From Rhodospirillaceae bacterium (GTDB taxonomy: Bacteria > Pseudomonadota > Alphaproteobacteria > GCA-2731375): 41,110 nucleotides of DNA. Shown here piece after piece: positions 30,657 through 40,399 of this stretch; positions within the stretch are counted from its first letter, which is position 1; each line of letters begins with the position of its first letter. The notes under the pieces are model-generated. The model had not been told where the DNA came from. It worked only from the letters and a program-made list of their open reading frames with translations, and ran no database searches. The DNA is taken from the NCBI GenBank assembly GCA_018667855.1, contig JABIRL010000151.1:1-41110 (forward strand), in the 5' to 3' direction. The translations under genes and the position numbers were made by a program.

Positions 30657-32825
30657 GTGGCGCAGGCGAAGCGAAAGGAAAGTGACGGCACGGCCATTCC
30701 GGTGGTCCCGGCCGAGCCGACCGAACCTGGCCAACGGTACATCAACCGCGAATTATCCTGGCTGGCCTTTAACCAAAGAGTGATGGAAGAGGCGCGCAAT
30801 CCAGCCCACCCCCTATTGGAGCGTCTGCGCTTCCTGTCTATTTCAGCCACCAACCTGGATGAATTCTATATGGTGCGCGTCGCCGGCCTGCACGGACAGT
30901 TGCGTGCCGGGATCGACCAGGTCAGCGACGATGGCCGCACGCCGGCACAGCAACTGGCCGCCATCAATGACATGGCTGGCGTGATCATGGCGGAACAGGG
31001 CCGCTATTGGATGGAATTGACCGCCGAGTTGGCGGAAGCCGGCATAACCTTGGTTGAGCCGGAAGATCTGTCGGATGAAGAACGGGATTTTCTGGCCGTG
31101 CATTTTCTACAGCGAATCTTCCCCGTTTTGACTCCGTTGGCGATCGATCCGGCCCATCCTTTTCCCTTCATCCAGAATCTGGGCTTTGCCATGGTGCTGC
31201 AACTGCGCCGGGAGGCCGATGACAGTTTCATGAATGCCCTGGTGCCCTTGCCGCAATTGGTTGACCGTTTCGTGCGCCTGCCGGGCGAGGCGATCAGATT
31301 TATCAGCCTGGAAAATCTGGTGGGTCTGTACCTTGATCAGCTGTTTCCCGGCTATTCGACCGAAGGACGAGGCCTGTTCAGAGTTATCCGCGATAGCGAT
31401 ATCGAGGTCGAGGAAGAGGCCGAGGATTTGGTGCGGTTTTTTCAAACAGCCTTGAAACGGCGGCGGCGGGGCAGCGTCATCAGCCTTTGGGTGGATGCCG
31501 CCATGCCGGATGATCTGCGGCGTTTCGTTGCCCGCAATATGGATATCGGCCGGCGGGAAGTGATGGCGGTGGACGGAGCCCTGGGCCTGGCGGACGTTGA
31601 CCAGTTGATCGTCGACGACCGGCCTGAACTGAAGTTCGAGCCATATAATCCGCGGTTCCCCGAGCGTATTCGCGAGTTGGGCGGCGATTGTTTCGCCGCC
31701 ATCAGGGCCAAGGACATTTTGGTCCATCACCCATACGAGAGCTTTGACGTGGTGGCGCAGTTCCTCAGCCAGGCGGCCGACGACCCGGATGTCATCGCCA
31801 TCAAGCAGACGCTGTATCGGACCTCGGACGATTCACCGATCGTCAAGGCATTGATTACCGCGGCCGAGGGCGGCAAGTCCGTCACCGCACTGATAGAACT
31901 GAAAGCCCGATTTGACGAGGAAGCCAACATTAAGTGGGCCCGGGACCTGGAACGGGCCGGGGTCCACGTTGTTTACGGTTTCATGGATTTGAAGACCCAT
32001 GCGAAAGTCTCGTACGTGGCCCGTCGCGAGGGTGAGGATTTGTTGACCTATGTGCATTTTGGCACCGGTAATTATCACCCCGTCACCGCCCGCAGTTATA
32101 CCGATTTATCGTTTTTTACGGCCGATCCGGATTTGGGCGCGGATGCGGCGCGGTTATTCAACTATCTGACCGGCTATGCGCAACCCGCTTATTTTGATCG
32201 ATTGGTGATCTCTCCCGCTGGCCTGCGGGATTCAATATTAGCCTTGATCGAACAGGAAATCGCGCATGTGAAGGCCGGACGACCCGGCGCTATCTGGGCC
32301 AAGTTGAATTCTCTGGTGGACAGCCAGATCATCGATGCCCTGTATGGTGCCTCGAGCGCCGGTGTGAAGATCGATTTGATCGTGCGTGGTATTTGCTGTC
32401 TGCGTCCCGGTGTTCCAGGCATGTCAGAAAATATAACCGTAAAAAGCATCGTCGGCCGTTTCTTGGAACACGGGCGCATCGCCTGTTTTGGCGCCGGCCA
32501 TGGCCTGCCCTCACCATCGGCGAAGGTTTTTATTTCGTCCGCCGATTGGATGCCGCGAAATTTCGATCGCCGGGTCGAGGCCATGATCCCGATCGAAAAC
32601 GAAACAGTGCACGAGCAGATCATGGGCCAGATCATGGTTGCGAATTTCAATGACCGGGACCAAAGCTGGGTCTTGAATGCAAATGATCAATATGAACGCA
32701 TCATGGTTCAGGGAGATGATTTCTCGGCCCATCAATATTTCATGACCAATCCCAGTCTGTCCGGTCGGGGCAGCGCGTTGAAAAGTGGCAAGGCGGACCT
32801 GCGCCTGGCCCTGGATTTGGAATGA
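30657..32825 (+). CDS. ppk1: Polyphosphate kinase 1
   Basis: The protein has 722 residues. It makes polyphosphate from ATP through a phosphohistidine. The N-domain [15 protein letters not shown] and [15 protein letters not shown] and the C-domains are complete. [16 protein letters not shown] and [19 protein letters not shown] each contain one of the two His equivalent to H435 and H454 of the E. coli enzyme. The GTG start was chosen by its ribosome binding site. The stop overlaps the ppx start (ATGA), so synthesis and breakdown of polyphosphate are coupled. Confidence 0.97.
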   Translation: MAQAKRKESDGTAIPVVPAEPTEPGQRYINRELSWLAFNQRVMEEARNPAHPLLERLRFLSISATNLDEFYMVRVAGLHGQLRAGIDQVSDDGRTPAQQLAAINDMAGVIMAEQGRYWMELTAELAEAGITLVEPEDLSDEERDFLAVHFLQRIFPVLTPLAIDPAHPFPFIQNLGFAMVLQLRREADDSFMNALVPLPQLVDRFVRLPGEAIRFISLENLVGLYLDQLFPGYSTEGRGLFRVIRDSDIEVEEEAEDLVRFFQTALKRRRRGSVISLWVDAAMPDDLRRFVARNMDIGRREVMAVDGALGLADVDQLIVDDRPELKFEPYNPRFPERIRELGGDCFAAIRAKDILVHHPYESFDVVAQFLSQAADDPDVIAIKQTLYRTSDDSPIVKALITAAEGGKSVTALIELKARFDEEANIKWARDLERAGVHVVYGFMDLKTHAKVSYVARREGEDLLTYVHFGTGNYHPVTARSYTDLSFFTADPDLGADAARLFNYLTGYAQPAYFDRLVISPAGLRDSILALIEQEIAHVKAGRPGAIWAKLNSLVDSQIIDALYGASSAGVKIDLIVRGICCLRPGVPGMSENITVKSIVGRFLEHGRIACFGAGHGLPSPSAKVFISSADWMPRNFDRRVEAMIPIENETVHEQIMGQIMVANFNDRDQSWVLNANDQYERIMVQGDDFSAHQYFMTNPSLSGRGSALKSGKADLRLALDLE

Positions 32826-34357
32826 CCTTAGTCGAGGCGCCGTCCGACGGTCCCCCTAACCGGGACCGAATGGCGGTCATTGATGTGGGATCGAATTCGG
32901 TCCGTATGGTGATCTATCCGGCCACCGCTCTGGCGGCCCCGCCGTTGTTCAATGAAAAAGCCATGTGCGGCCTGGGACGCGATCAGGTGCCGGGCGGCCC
33001 CCTGTCGGAAACCGCCATGAAATTGGCCATGGATACAATGCGCCGTTTTGCCTATTTGGCGGATGCCATGGATGTGGGCATGATTGATGCTGTCGCGACA
33101 GCGGCGGTGCGCGAGGCCGTTAACGGTGTAGAATTTCTTGACCACATCGCTGCGGAGACCGGTATCACCGTACGCATTCTGGACGGTGAGGAAGAGGCGC
33201 GGCTGGCCGCCCGCGGCGTTATGGCCGCCAGTCCTCGGGCCCGCGGGCTGGTTGGTGATCTGGGCGGCGGCAGCCTGGAACTGATCCATCTGGATCCAGA
33301 TCTGCTGGATGGCGTCGGCCAACGTACCAGCCTGCCGCTGGGAACATTGCGTCTGGCAGCGGCAGCAGGGGGTGCCGGCGCCGACCTGGACCGTGAAATT
33401 GACCATGGGCTATCCCAGGTCGATTGGCTGTCGCGGATCAGGAATGGCGATCTTTACATTGTTGGTGGCGCCTGGCGCAGTTTGGGCCGACTTGAAATGG
33501 CACGGACCCGGTATCCTTTGCGTGTGCTGCATGGCTACACATTACCCAGTGCCCGGGTTGAGGCGATGTGTCAGTTGTTTGCGGGCCTTAGTCTGGAAAG
33601 CCTGCGCCGGATAGATGCAGCGCCGAAAGACCGTTTGGATACCTTGGCGCTGGCGGCCCGTATTCTGGGTCGTTTGTTGCATCATAGCGGCGCCAAGCGG
33701 GTTGTCTTTTCCGACCATGGTTTGCGGGACGGTATCCTGTACGAGCATCTTACTCCGGAACACAAGGCCGCCGATCCCTTGCTGGCATCCTGCCGTTTGA
33801 TCGCCATGGCCACGGCGCGACATGGTGAAAACGGCTTGGGTCACGGTCATGGCGACGGCGCCAAGTTATCCGATTGGCTGGCGCCTCTTTTCGCCAAAGA
33901 AACGGAGAGTGAGTGGCGATTGCGCTTCGCGGCCTGTTTGCTGAGCGATATCGGCTGGCGCATCCATCCCGAGGAACGCCCCGATCACGCCATGGCGGAT
34001 GTCATGCGTGCGCCGCTCATTGGATTGGATCATGATCAGCGGATCATGCTTGCCCTGGCCATCCGCTACCGCTACACCCATCGCCGCGACAGTCACTGGG
34101 TGAAACCCTTTGAACGCCTGATCGAGGATGAAGATCAACTCTGGTCCCGTCAGGTGGGCCAGGCCCTGCGCCTGGCCCATACCTTATCTGGTGGGATCAT
34201 GGAGCTCTTGGCCGATTACCAGTTACGCCTTGATGACGATACGATCACCCTGCACTGCGCGACAGGAGCCGCGCATTTGATCGGGGAAGCCGGTGCTAAA
34301 CGCCTCAAGGCCATGGCGCGAAGTTTCGGGCGCCGCGGACTTATCCTGTCCGATTAA
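32822..34357 (+). CDS. ppx: Exopolyphosphatase (Ppx/GppA family)
   Basis: The protein has 511 residues. The ASKHA ATPase-fold phosphate motifs are [15 protein letters not shown] (N-terminal, Asp) and [14 protein letters not shown], followed by the C-terminal HD-like domain common to Ppx. It cleaves terminal phosphate from polyphosphate or (p)ppGpp. It overlaps ppk by 4 bases. The end is convergent with the next SDR gene after 17 bases. Confidence 0.95.
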   Translation: MTLVEAPSDGPPNRDRMAVIDVGSNSVRMVIYPATALAAPPLFNEKAMCGLGRDQVPGGPLSETAMKLAMDTMRRFAYLADAMDVGMIDAVATAAVREAVNGVEFLDHIAAETGITVRILDGEEEARLAARGVMAASPRARGLVGDLGGGSLELIHLDPDLLDGVGQRTSLPLGTLRLAAAAGGAGADLDREIDHGLSQVDWLSRIRNGDLYIVGGAWRSLGRLEMARTRYPLRVLHGYTLPSARVEAMCQLFAGLSLESLRRIDAAPKDRLDTLALAARILGRLLHHSGAKRVVFSDHGLRDGILYEHLTPEHKAADPLLASCRLIAMATARHGENGLGHGHGDGAKLSDWLAPLFAKETESEWRLRFAACLLSDIGWRIHPEERPDHAMADVMRAPLIGLDHDQRIMLALAIRYRYTHRRDSHWVKPFERLIEDEDQLWSRQVGQALRLAHTLSGGIMELLADYQLRLDDDTITLHCATGAAHLIGEAGAKRLKAMARSFGRRGLILSD

Positions 34358-34374
34358 AGGCAATCTTCGGTGCA

Positions 34375-35079
34375 CTAAGACAATAACCAACCGCCATCCA
34401 CATCAATGGTAGTGCCGGTGACAAAATCGTTCTGCGCCATGAAGACAATACCCTGGGCCACTTCCTCCGCCGTGCCGGCGCGGGGAATAACATTCGTAGC
34501 CGTCGCTTTGGAGTAGAAAGCCGTGCGCTCGTCTCCCTCCATGGCGACCATGGGGGTATCGATGGTACCCGGCGCAACCACGTTGATGCGCTTTGGCGCG
34601 ATTTCCGGCGCGACGGCGCGGACCAATGCCTCCACGCTGGCCCCAACAGACGACAGGGATACCTGCCCCGGTTTGCATTTCCGGGCCGGTGTGCCGCTGA
34701 CCAGCACGATGGAGCCGTTTTCGCTCACATGTTCGGCGCCAAAGCGCACCACGTTCGCATAACCCCAGAGTTTATCGAAAGACGCTTGATAGCCGTCCAT
34801 GTCCATGGAAAGAAACGGCCCGATGGCGCGGCCGCCGCCCGTCGCCGCGCTGACCAGAATATCAATGGGCGCGCATTCCTGAAGCAACCCGGACACGGCA
34901 TCGCGGTCCAGCACATCGCATTGTTTAAGCGTGATGCCCGCCGGTACATCGCCGGCTTTATCGGGATTGCGGCTAACCGCGATAACTTCACATCCCAGTG
35001 CCGCTAATTGTTTCGCGGCCGCCAGGCCAATACCCGATGTGCCGCCGAAAATAACAGCCTTTTTGCCTGCAACGTCCAT
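34375..35079 (-). CDS. SDR family protein lacking the catalytic Tyr-Lys pair
   Basis: The protein has 234 residues from the ATG at 35079, preceded 7 bases earlier by GGAGAG; a TTG at 35085 is a less likely start. TGxxxGIG reads GGTSGIG (12-18), with a normal PIDILVSAA strand, Ser at 128 and a typical C-terminus INVVAPGTIDTPMV. Where Tyr-x3-Lys should be the sequence is VSLSSVGASVE: Leu142 and Gly146 replace Tyr and Lys. It probably binds NAD(P) but may not reduce or oxidise by the usual route. It is in a different branch from the SDR at 29258. Function unknown. Confidence 0.83.
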   Translation of the reverse strand: MDVAGKKAVIFGGTSGIGLAAAKQLAALGCEVIAVSRNPDKAGDVPAGITLKQCDVLDRDAVSGLLQECAPIDILVSAATGGGRAIGPFLSMDMDGYQASFDKLWGYANVVRFGAEHVSENGSIVLVSGTPARKCKPGQVSLSSVGASVEALVRAVAPEIAPKRINVVAPGTIDTPMVAMEGDERTAFYSKATATNVIPRAGTAEEVAQGIVFMAQNDFVTGTTIDVDGGWLLS

Positions 35080-35269
35080 ATTCAATCTCTCCAGATGTTT
35101 GTTGGCGCCAATTTACCGGACGAGGACGGTCTGGTCGTTGTCCGCGGCGCAAAAATTAGTCTCACTCGGTATCGCAATCCGGTCCAAAGGTCCAGGGCTC
35201 CCGGCCGCCTTGTTGCGACCGCGACAGACACGGCGTGCCGCGGTATTTAGCCGGTTGGTTCAGATCCGC

Positions 35270-35827
35270 TTATTCAGCCGCCGCTGGTTTCAGGCGCTCG
35301 GACTTCACTGCGGCTGTTTCCGCCGTCCAGCGGGCCAGGACCTCGTCCGATTTGGCTTCCTCTTCCGACAGGATCGCCTCGTGACGGTCCGCCCGCACGG
35401 TGAATTCAAGTTGCAGGCCATTGGGATCATGGAAATAAATCGAGGTGACAAAGCCATGATCAATGGGGCCGCGCACGGCAAGGCCCAAGCCTTCCAGCCG
35501 GTCCTTGAAATATTGCTGCGCTTCCAGGTCCTTCAGCTCGAAGGCGAAGTGATATTCCTGCATGCTGTCCTTATTGTAGAAATAATCTTCGCTGACACTG
35601 TCAGGCAGATCGAAGAAAGCGACAAAATTGCCGTCTTCCATCTCGAAAAATAGATGCAGATAGCGCAGGTCATCATCGGTACCGGGTCGTTTGTCGATCG
35701 CCAGGGTGGCGCGCATGCGCATGCCCAAAACGTCGCAATAGAAATCGCGGGTTTCCTTCGCGTCGCGGCATAGGTATGCGCTGTGATGAATGCCCAAGAT
35801 TTTTGGAGCAGTGATTGCAGCAGTCAT
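35270..35827 (-). CDS. VOC (glyoxalase/bleomycin-resistance/dioxygenase) superfamily protein
   Basis: The protein has 185 residues from ATG 35827, which has a strong GGGAGG 5 bases upstream (35833-35838); an upstream start at 35872 has none. Metal-ligand positions are visible: a His in LGIHHSAYLCRD (His14/15), His93 in EYHFAFEL and Glu141 in GLQLEFTV. Together with YFHDPNGLQLEF this is the ring-cleavage-dioxygenase-like branch of the superfamily. The C-terminal 40 residues are charged and unique. Substrate unknown. It lies 46 bases after the rnd start on the same strand. Confidence 0.85.
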   Translation of the reverse strand: MTAAITAPKILGIHHSAYLCRDAKETRDFYCDVLGMRMRATLAIDKRPGTDDDLRYLHLFFEMEDGNFVAFFDLPDSVSEDYFYNKDSMQEYHFAFELKDLEAQQYFKDRLEGLGLAVRGPIDHGFVTSIYFHDPNGLQLEFTVRADRHEAILSEEEAKSDEVLARWTAETAAVKSERLKPAAAE

Positions 35828-35832
35828 GATGT

Positions 35833-35838
35833 CCTCCC
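35833..35838 (-). promoter_or_regulatory. Ribosome binding site of VOC gene
   Basis: GGGAGG on the minus strand, 5 bases before the ATG at 35827, decides the start. Confidence 0.7.
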
Positions 35839-35873
35839 AGTATTGCCGAGTAGTCAGCGACCAGGGTATCAAG

Positions 35874-37043
35874 TCATGGCGTTTTGATCAATTCCACGCG
35901 TTTTCCCTTGGCCGTCATGGCCAGGCGTCCATGCTTAAGATCCAGGGCGTCGAGGCCGAAAATTTCCCTGCGCCAACCTTTTAGGGCGGCGACGTCAGCA
36001 TCGTCGTCAGCGGCGATACGCTCCAGATCGGCGACCGTCGCGACCAGTTTTTGTGCCACGTCATGGGCATCGCATTTGGTCTTCAACAGCACTTTCAAAA
36101 GGCTGATCAACGGGCCCAGGCCCCGCGGCAGCACAACTTGCGCCGCCGGTTTTGGCACGTCCGCGGCTGCCAGATTTTTCCCGGATTGAATGGCCGTCAG
36201 TAAATCCTGACCACCCGGACCTTCCGCTAGGCCTTTCGAGACCGCGCGCAGACGGGACAGGTTCTGGACCGTTTCCGGCATCTCGGCGGCAAGTTCCTGG
36301 ATTGCCTCGTCTTTCAGGATATGGCCGCGGGGCATGTTGCGCCGCTGCGCTTCGCGTTCGCGCCAGGCCGCGACCTCCTTGGCAACACCCAGATAGCCTG
36401 AATTCCGGCTGCGTAGTTTGAGCCGCCGCCAGGCATCATCGGGAAATTGTTCGTAGGTGGCGGTATCCGTCAGCACCGCCATTTCCTCTTCCAGCCAGTG
36501 GGCGCGATTGGATTGATCCAGCTGACCGCACAGGGCCTCGTATACTTTCAACAGGTGCGTCACATCATCAAGGGCATAGCCGATCTGCTTGTCGCTCAGG
36601 GGCCGGCGGCTCCAATCGGTGAAGCGCGACCCCTTGTCGATATGAGCACCGGCCAGCTTCTCCACCAGACGGTCATAGCCCACGGAATCGCCAAATCCAC
36701 AGACCATGGCGGCAATCTGCGTATCAAACATCGGCGTTGGCACCGCGCTGTTTTGATTGACGAAAATTTCCACGTCCTGTCTGGCCGCATGAAAGACCTT
36801 GATGACTTTGGGGTTCGCCAACAGCTCTGTAAGGGGCGTGAGGTCAAGATCAACGGCGAGAGGGTCCACGGCGCGGGCCAGATCATGGTTGGCGACCTGC
36901 ACCAGACACAGGCGCGGCCAATAGGTCCGGTCACGGATGAATTCCGTGTCCACGGTAATGTAGGACGAACCGGACATCTGGGCGCAAAAGGCGGCCAATG
37001 TCTCGCTATCGTCGATGAGATCGGTAATACGCTTGGGCGACAT
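35874..37043 (-). CDS. rnd: Ribonuclease D
   Basis: The protein has 389 residues. The DEDD-y exonuclease residues are visible: VDTEF (Asp and Glu), [13 protein letters not shown] (Asp) and [12 protein letters not shown] (Tyr and Asp). An HRDC domain follows (about 210-290). It trims the 3' ends of tRNA precursors and other stable RNAs. It is divergent from aspS across a 186-base gap. Confidence 0.95.
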   Translation of the reverse strand: MSPKRITDLIDDSETLAAFCAQMSGSSYITVDTEFIRDRTYWPRLCLVQVANHDLARAVDPLAVDLDLTPLTELLANPKVIKVFHAARQDVEIFVNQNSAVPTPMFDTQIAAMVCGFGDSVGYDRLVEKLAGAHIDKGSRFTDWSRRPLSDKQIGYALDDVTHLLKVYEALCGQLDQSNRAHWLEEEMAVLTDTATYEQFPDDAWRRLKLRSRNSGYLGVAKEVAAWREREAQRRNMPRGHILKDEAIQELAAEMPETVQNLSRLRAVSKGLAEGPGGQDLLTAIQSGKNLAAADVPKPAAQVVLPRGLGPLISLLKVLLKTKCDAHDVAQKLVATVADLERIAADDDADVAALKGWRREIFGLDALDLKHGRLAMTAKGKRVELIKTP

Positions 37044-37139
37044 GGCGGACAGCTATACACAATTTTTTGCCATTCGTCGCCCCCGGTATTTCATGACCCG
37101 AATTCCGGTTTGCTTTATATTGAATTTTTCACCGCCCAC

Positions 37140-37158
37140 TTGACAGAACGGCCCGTTC
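37140..37158 (+). promoter_or_regulatory. Possible promoter and operator of aspS
   Basis: TTGACA (37140-37145) fits a -35 box exactly. It is followed directly by a perfect palindrome with arms GAACGG (37146-37151) and CCGTTC (37153-37158). The -10 region is less clear (GGTTTA near 37164). A dyad just after the -35 box could be a regulator site. It does not fit the LexA spacing known in this class. Confidence 0.4.
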
Positions 37159-37180
37159 CGTGCGGTTTAGCGCCGCCGCC

Positions 37181-37195
37181 CGGGGCCGCGCCCCG
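37181..37195 (+). other. GC-rich hairpin in aspS leader
   Basis: CGGGGC (37181-37186) and GCCCCG (37190-37195) pair around CGC, 35 bases before the aspS start. No T-run follows. It could be a leader structure that affects aspS expression, or chance in GC-rich DNA. Confidence 0.3.
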
Positions 37196-37229
37196 CGTCG
37201 ATAAGAAAGCCAATCCAAGGATCGTGAAC

Positions 37230-39038
37230 ATGCACATTTATCGCAGTCATACCTGTGACGCCCTGCGTCAGAGTGACGTGGGCCAGACTGTCAGAATTTC
37301 CGGTTGGGTTCATCGAAAACGAGACCATGGCGGCCTGTTGTTCATTGATTTGCGTGACAATTACGGCATAACCCAATGCGTAATCGAACCCGACAGCGAG
37401 CATTTCGCAGCAGTCGAAGCGGCGCGTCCCGAAAGCGTATTGCGTATCGAAGGCGCCGTCGTCGCCCGCGAGGCCGAGACCATCAACAAGGATTTGCCCA
37501 CCGGCGAAGTGGAAATCCGCATCGAGAGCTTCGATCTGTTGTCGGCGGCGGCGGAATTGCCCTTGCAGGTCTTCGGTGATCAGGTCTATCCGGAAGAAAC
37601 CCGCCTGCGTTACCGTTTTCTGGATTTGCGCCGCCCGGCGATGCACGACAATATTTTGTTGCGCAGCAAGATCATCTCATCCATCCGCCGGCGTATGGAA
37701 GAACAGGGCTTTATCGATTTTCAAACACCTATTCTGACCGCCTCGTCACCGGAAGGCGCGCGGGACTTTTTGGTGCCCAGCCGGCTGCATCCGGGTCAGT
37801 TCTATGCCCTACCCCAGGCCCCGCAGCAGTTCAAGCAGTTGGCCATGATCGCTGGTTTCGATCGTTATTATCAGATCGCGCCCTGCTTTCGGGATGAAGA
37901 TGCCCGTGCCGATCGCAGTCCGGGGGAGTTCTATCAACTCGACCTGGAAATGAGCTTTGTTGAACAGGAAGATGTCTTTCAGGCGGTGGAGCCGGTCATG
38001 CACGGGGTGTTCGAGGAATTCGCCAACGGCGGCGAGGTGACGCCCATGCCGTTCCCGCGCATCCCCTATGCCGAGTCCATGCTGAAATACGGCAACGACA
38101 AGCCGGATTTGCGTATCCCCACGGAAATCGCCGATGTGAGCGAGATATTCGAGGGTTCCGATTTCCAGCTGTTCGCCAAGGTCGTGGCCGGCGGCGGCGT
38201 GGTCCGGGCCATCCCCGCACCGGGCGCGGCATCCCGCCCGCGCAGCTTTTTTGACAAGATGAACGACTGGGCCCGCGATGAAGGCGCACCGGGCATGGGC
38301 TGGATCAGCTTCGCGGATGGCGGCGGCAAGGGCCCCATCGCCAACCGCCTGGATGAGGAGCGCATGGCCAAGTTAAAGGCTTTGACCGGCTTTGACGACG
38401 GTGACGGTCTGTTTTTCGCCGCCGGCACGGAGGGAGAGGCCGCGCATCTGGCCGGGCTGGCCAGATTGAAGGTTGGCCAGGATCTGGACCTCGTCGAGGC
38501 AAATACCTTTCGCTTTTGCTGGATTGTCGATTACCCCATGTATGAATGGAGCGAGACTGAGCAGAAGTTGGACTTCTCCCACAACCCGTTCTCCATGCCC
38601 CAGGGTGGCCTGGCGTCCTTGGAAAATGACGCGCCGCTGGATGTCCTTGGCTATCAATATGACATTGTCTGCAATGGTGACGAATTGGCCTCGGGCGCCA
38701 TCCGGAATCATCTGCCCGACATCATGTACAAAGCGTTCGAGATTGCCGGCTATGGCGCGGAGGAAGTCGAAAACCGATTTGGCGGTATGCTCAGCGCTCT
38801 GAAGTTTGGCGCACCGCCCCATGGTGGCATCGCGCCCGGTATCGATCGCATGGTCATGTTGTTGGCAAACGAGCCCAATATTCGCGAAGTCATCATGTTC
38901 CCCATGAACCAGCAGGCCCAGGATCTGATGATGGGTGCCCCGGCTCCGGCCGATCCTAAGCATCTGCAGGAAATTCACGTACGCACGGTGGTTCCGGAGG
39001 CGCCAAAACCGGCCGCCGAGATCAGTGTAGAGGAATAG
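37230..39038 (+). CDS. aspS: Aspartyl-tRNA synthetase
   Basis: The protein has 602 residues, bacterial type with the GAD insertion. The anticodon-binding domain has [22 protein letters not shown], motif 2 is [19 protein letters not shown] and motif 3 is [19 protein letters not shown]. It charges tRNA-Asp; whether it also charges tRNA-Asn cannot be decided here. ATG 37230 was chosen because the conserved N-terminus MHIYRSHTC starts there with AAGGA upstream. The frame stays open far upstream but that part is antisense to rnd. The stop is 5 bases from the convergent acyltransferase gene. Confidence 0.98.
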   Translation: MHIYRSHTCDALRQSDVGQTVRISGWVHRKRDHGGLLFIDLRDNYGITQCVIEPDSEHFAAVEAARPESVLRIEGAVVAREAETINKDLPTGEVEIRIESFDLLSAAAELPLQVFGDQVYPEETRLRYRFLDLRRPAMHDNILLRSKIISSIRRRMEEQGFIDFQTPILTASSPEGARDFLVPSRLHPGQFYALPQAPQQFKQLAMIAGFDRYYQIAPCFRDEDARADRSPGEFYQLDLEMSFVEQEDVFQAVEPVMHGVFEEFANGGEVTPMPFPRIPYAESMLKYGNDKPDLRIPTEIADVSEIFEGSDFQLFAKVVAGGGVVRAIPAPGAASRPRSFFDKMNDWARDEGAPGMGWISFADGGGKGPIANRLDEERMAKLKALTGFDDGDGLFFAAGTEGEAAHLAGLARLKVGQDLDLVEANTFRFCWIVDYPMYEWSETEQKLDFSHNPFSMPQGGLASLENDAPLDVLGYQYDIVCNGDELASGAIRNHLPDIMYKAFEIAGYGAEEVENRFGGMLSALKFGAPPHGGIAPGIDRMVMLLANEPNIREVIMFPMNQQAQDLMMGAPAPADPKHLQEIHVRTVVPEAPKPAAEISVEE

Positions 39039-39043
39039 TTCCG

Positions 39044-40225
39044 CTAAAATCCTTGGGTGTTCGCCGATAGCTGCGCCGAAGTGGCCGTCAACCGCTCCGC
39101 CAGGATCAGGGTCAAATTCAACAGAACCTTACTGGCGATGCCCGGTTCTTTTTGCATGGTCTTGCGGAACATATCAGGCGTTAGAATAAGGACTTCGGCG
39201 TCGCTCGTGACCACCATGTCCGCTGTACGGGGCGTAGCCGCTAAATAGGCAATTTCGCCCACCACGGCACCCTTGGAAAAACGTGCCATGACCAAGCCAT
39301 TCCGGTCGCGAATTTCAACGGTGCCGGACAACATCACAAAAGCTTCCTTGCCCATGTCCCCGGCCCGGGCCAGTCTGTCACCACCGCGTAAAACCAAGGT
39401 GGTTGCGTTCCTCAAGAAGCGGCGGGCTTCATCGTAGGTCAGCTCTTCAAATAGCGGAACCCCATGCAATGGGTTCTGGTGCAATTGGCGCGTGAGGTAT
39501 TCCCACATATTTTGTTCATCACGCAGGGCCTTTACCTTGTAGCCGACGGACTCTGGGAACTGACCGGCAAACCAGTTTACAAAATTCTGGTCGGGAGGTT
39601 TCAACATGGCCAAGGGGGCAAATGGTGAATTGATCGATTTCAGGTGCGCCACATCATCCATGACCAAGACCATGGGCACCTGCAAACCTTCGCCCGCGTC
39701 CAGATAGCGGCCATTATAGCAGCGGTAGCCGATTTTTTCGTACAGCCCGACCAGGGCCGGGGGACAATAGGTGAAGTCGAAATGAGCGCCAAGCCCACGT
39801 GCCAGTTTGAACGCCGCGGCCGTCAAAAGGGCCGGGGCCTGGCTGCCGCGCCAGCGGCTGCCGATCACCATATGGTCGGTGAAGGACAAAAAGGACGGTT
39901 GAAATACAGAAAACGCCTCCAATTCATAGACGTCCTTCATATCCTTGCTGGGGGCGATCAAATCAGCGGTATAACTACGCAGACAGCCCGCGATTGATTT
40001 GCCCGAGGTCAGGAACAGGTGCCGGGCGGATGCATCCCGCGCCGCATGATCGCGTTGTTCGCCCTCGTCCATGGAATTTGGGTCGATACCCATTTCCTCG
40101 ACCATGATGCGATTACGGAATTCAAGAATTTTGTCACGCTGCGCCGCATTGGCGACTTCGCGCACCTGCAGGCCTGGTTTTTCCGGCTCACCGCCGCCGG
40201 ACGATTTTCGTGCAGCTTTTTCCAT
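39044..40225 (-). CDS. GNAT-like acyltransferase fused to a cyclic-nucleotide-binding domain
   Basis: The protein has 393 residues. Residues about 25-190 look like an N-acyl amino acid synthase / GNAT-type fold (KILEFRNRIMVEEMGID, then GSRWRGSQAPALLTAAAFKLA, then ALVGLYEKIGYRCYNGRYLD). Residues about 255-375 are a CRP-type ligand-binding domain with the cassette GAVVGEIAYLAATPRTAD (319-336, Glu324 and Arg333). Mycobacterial PatA, a cAMP-controlled lysine acetyltransferase, joins the same kinds of domain in the opposite order. An acyl-transfer role gated by cAMP or cGMP is inferred. ATG 40225 was chosen with GGTGAGG just upstream; a GTG at 40318 would cross the terminator region. Confidence 0.8.
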   Translation of the reverse strand: MEKAARKSSGGGEPEKPGLQVREVANAAQRDKILEFRNRIMVEEMGIDPNSMDEGEQRDHAARDASARHLFLTSGKSIAGCLRSYTADLIAPSKDMKDVYELEAFSVFQPSFLSFTDHMVIGSRWRGSQAPALLTAAAFKLARGLGAHFDFTYCPPALVGLYEKIGYRCYNGRYLDAGEGLQVPMVLVMDDVAHLKSINSPFAPLAMLKPPDQNFVNWFAGQFPESVGYKVKALRDEQNMWEYLTRQLHQNPLHGVPLFEELTYDEARRFLRNATTLVLRGGDRLARAGDMGKEAFVMLSGTVEIRDRNGLVMARFSKGAVVGEIAYLAATPRTADMVVTSDAEVLILTPDMFRKTMQKEPGIASKVLLNLTLILAERLTATSAQLSANTQGF

Positions 40226-40248
40226 GGCCTCACCATAGGTCGGGAGGC

Positions 40249-40264
40249 TAAACGATGGGTTAAC
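40249..40264 (+). promoter_or_regulatory. CtrA-like site upstream of the acyltransferase gene
   Basis: TAAA at 40249-40252, seven bases, then TTAAC at 40260-40264 differs at one position from the CtrA consensus TTAA-N7-TTAAC. It lies 24 bases upstream of the acyltransferase ATG on the minus strand, overlapping a GGGTTAACCC palindrome. It is the best CtrA-like match I saw in the window. Confidence 0.4.
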
Positions 40265-40286
40265 CCCACTGGCGCAGGGAATAGAC

Positions 40287-40317
40287 AAAAAATGGGCGCG
40301 GGATGAGGCCGCGCCCA
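40287..40317 (-). terminator. Rho-independent terminator of nrdJ
   Basis: On the minus strand, TGGGCGCGG and CCGCGCCCA (arms 40309-40317 and 40293-40301) pair perfectly around a seven-base loop. The hairpin is followed directly by TTTTTT (40292-40287). It lies 83 bases after the nrdJ stop. Confidence 0.9.
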
Positions 40318-40370
40318 AGTCTCAACAGGGAGGACTATACACTACAGATGCCGCAGCAGCTTAAATGCCC

Positions 40371-40387
40371 GGCCCCAGGCAGGGGCC
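40371..40387 (-). other. Second GC-rich hairpin after nrdJ
   Basis: GGCCCC (40371-40376) and GGGGCC (40382-40387) pair around five bases, 13 bases after the nrdJ stop and before the main terminator. No T-run follows; it may stabilise the 3' end. Confidence 0.4.
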
Positions 40388-40399
40388 CTCATGGGGGCG

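Noticed and set aside
37146..37158. LexA (SOS) box
   Set aside because: GAAC and GTTC are separated by five bases, whereas alphaproteobacterial boxes are direct repeats with seven; spacing and symmetry do not fit.
36447..37229. Open frame extending aspS upstream by 261 codons
   Set aside because: It is antisense to rnd, whose catalytic motifs are intact, and aspS has its conserved N-terminus and ribosome binding site at 37230.
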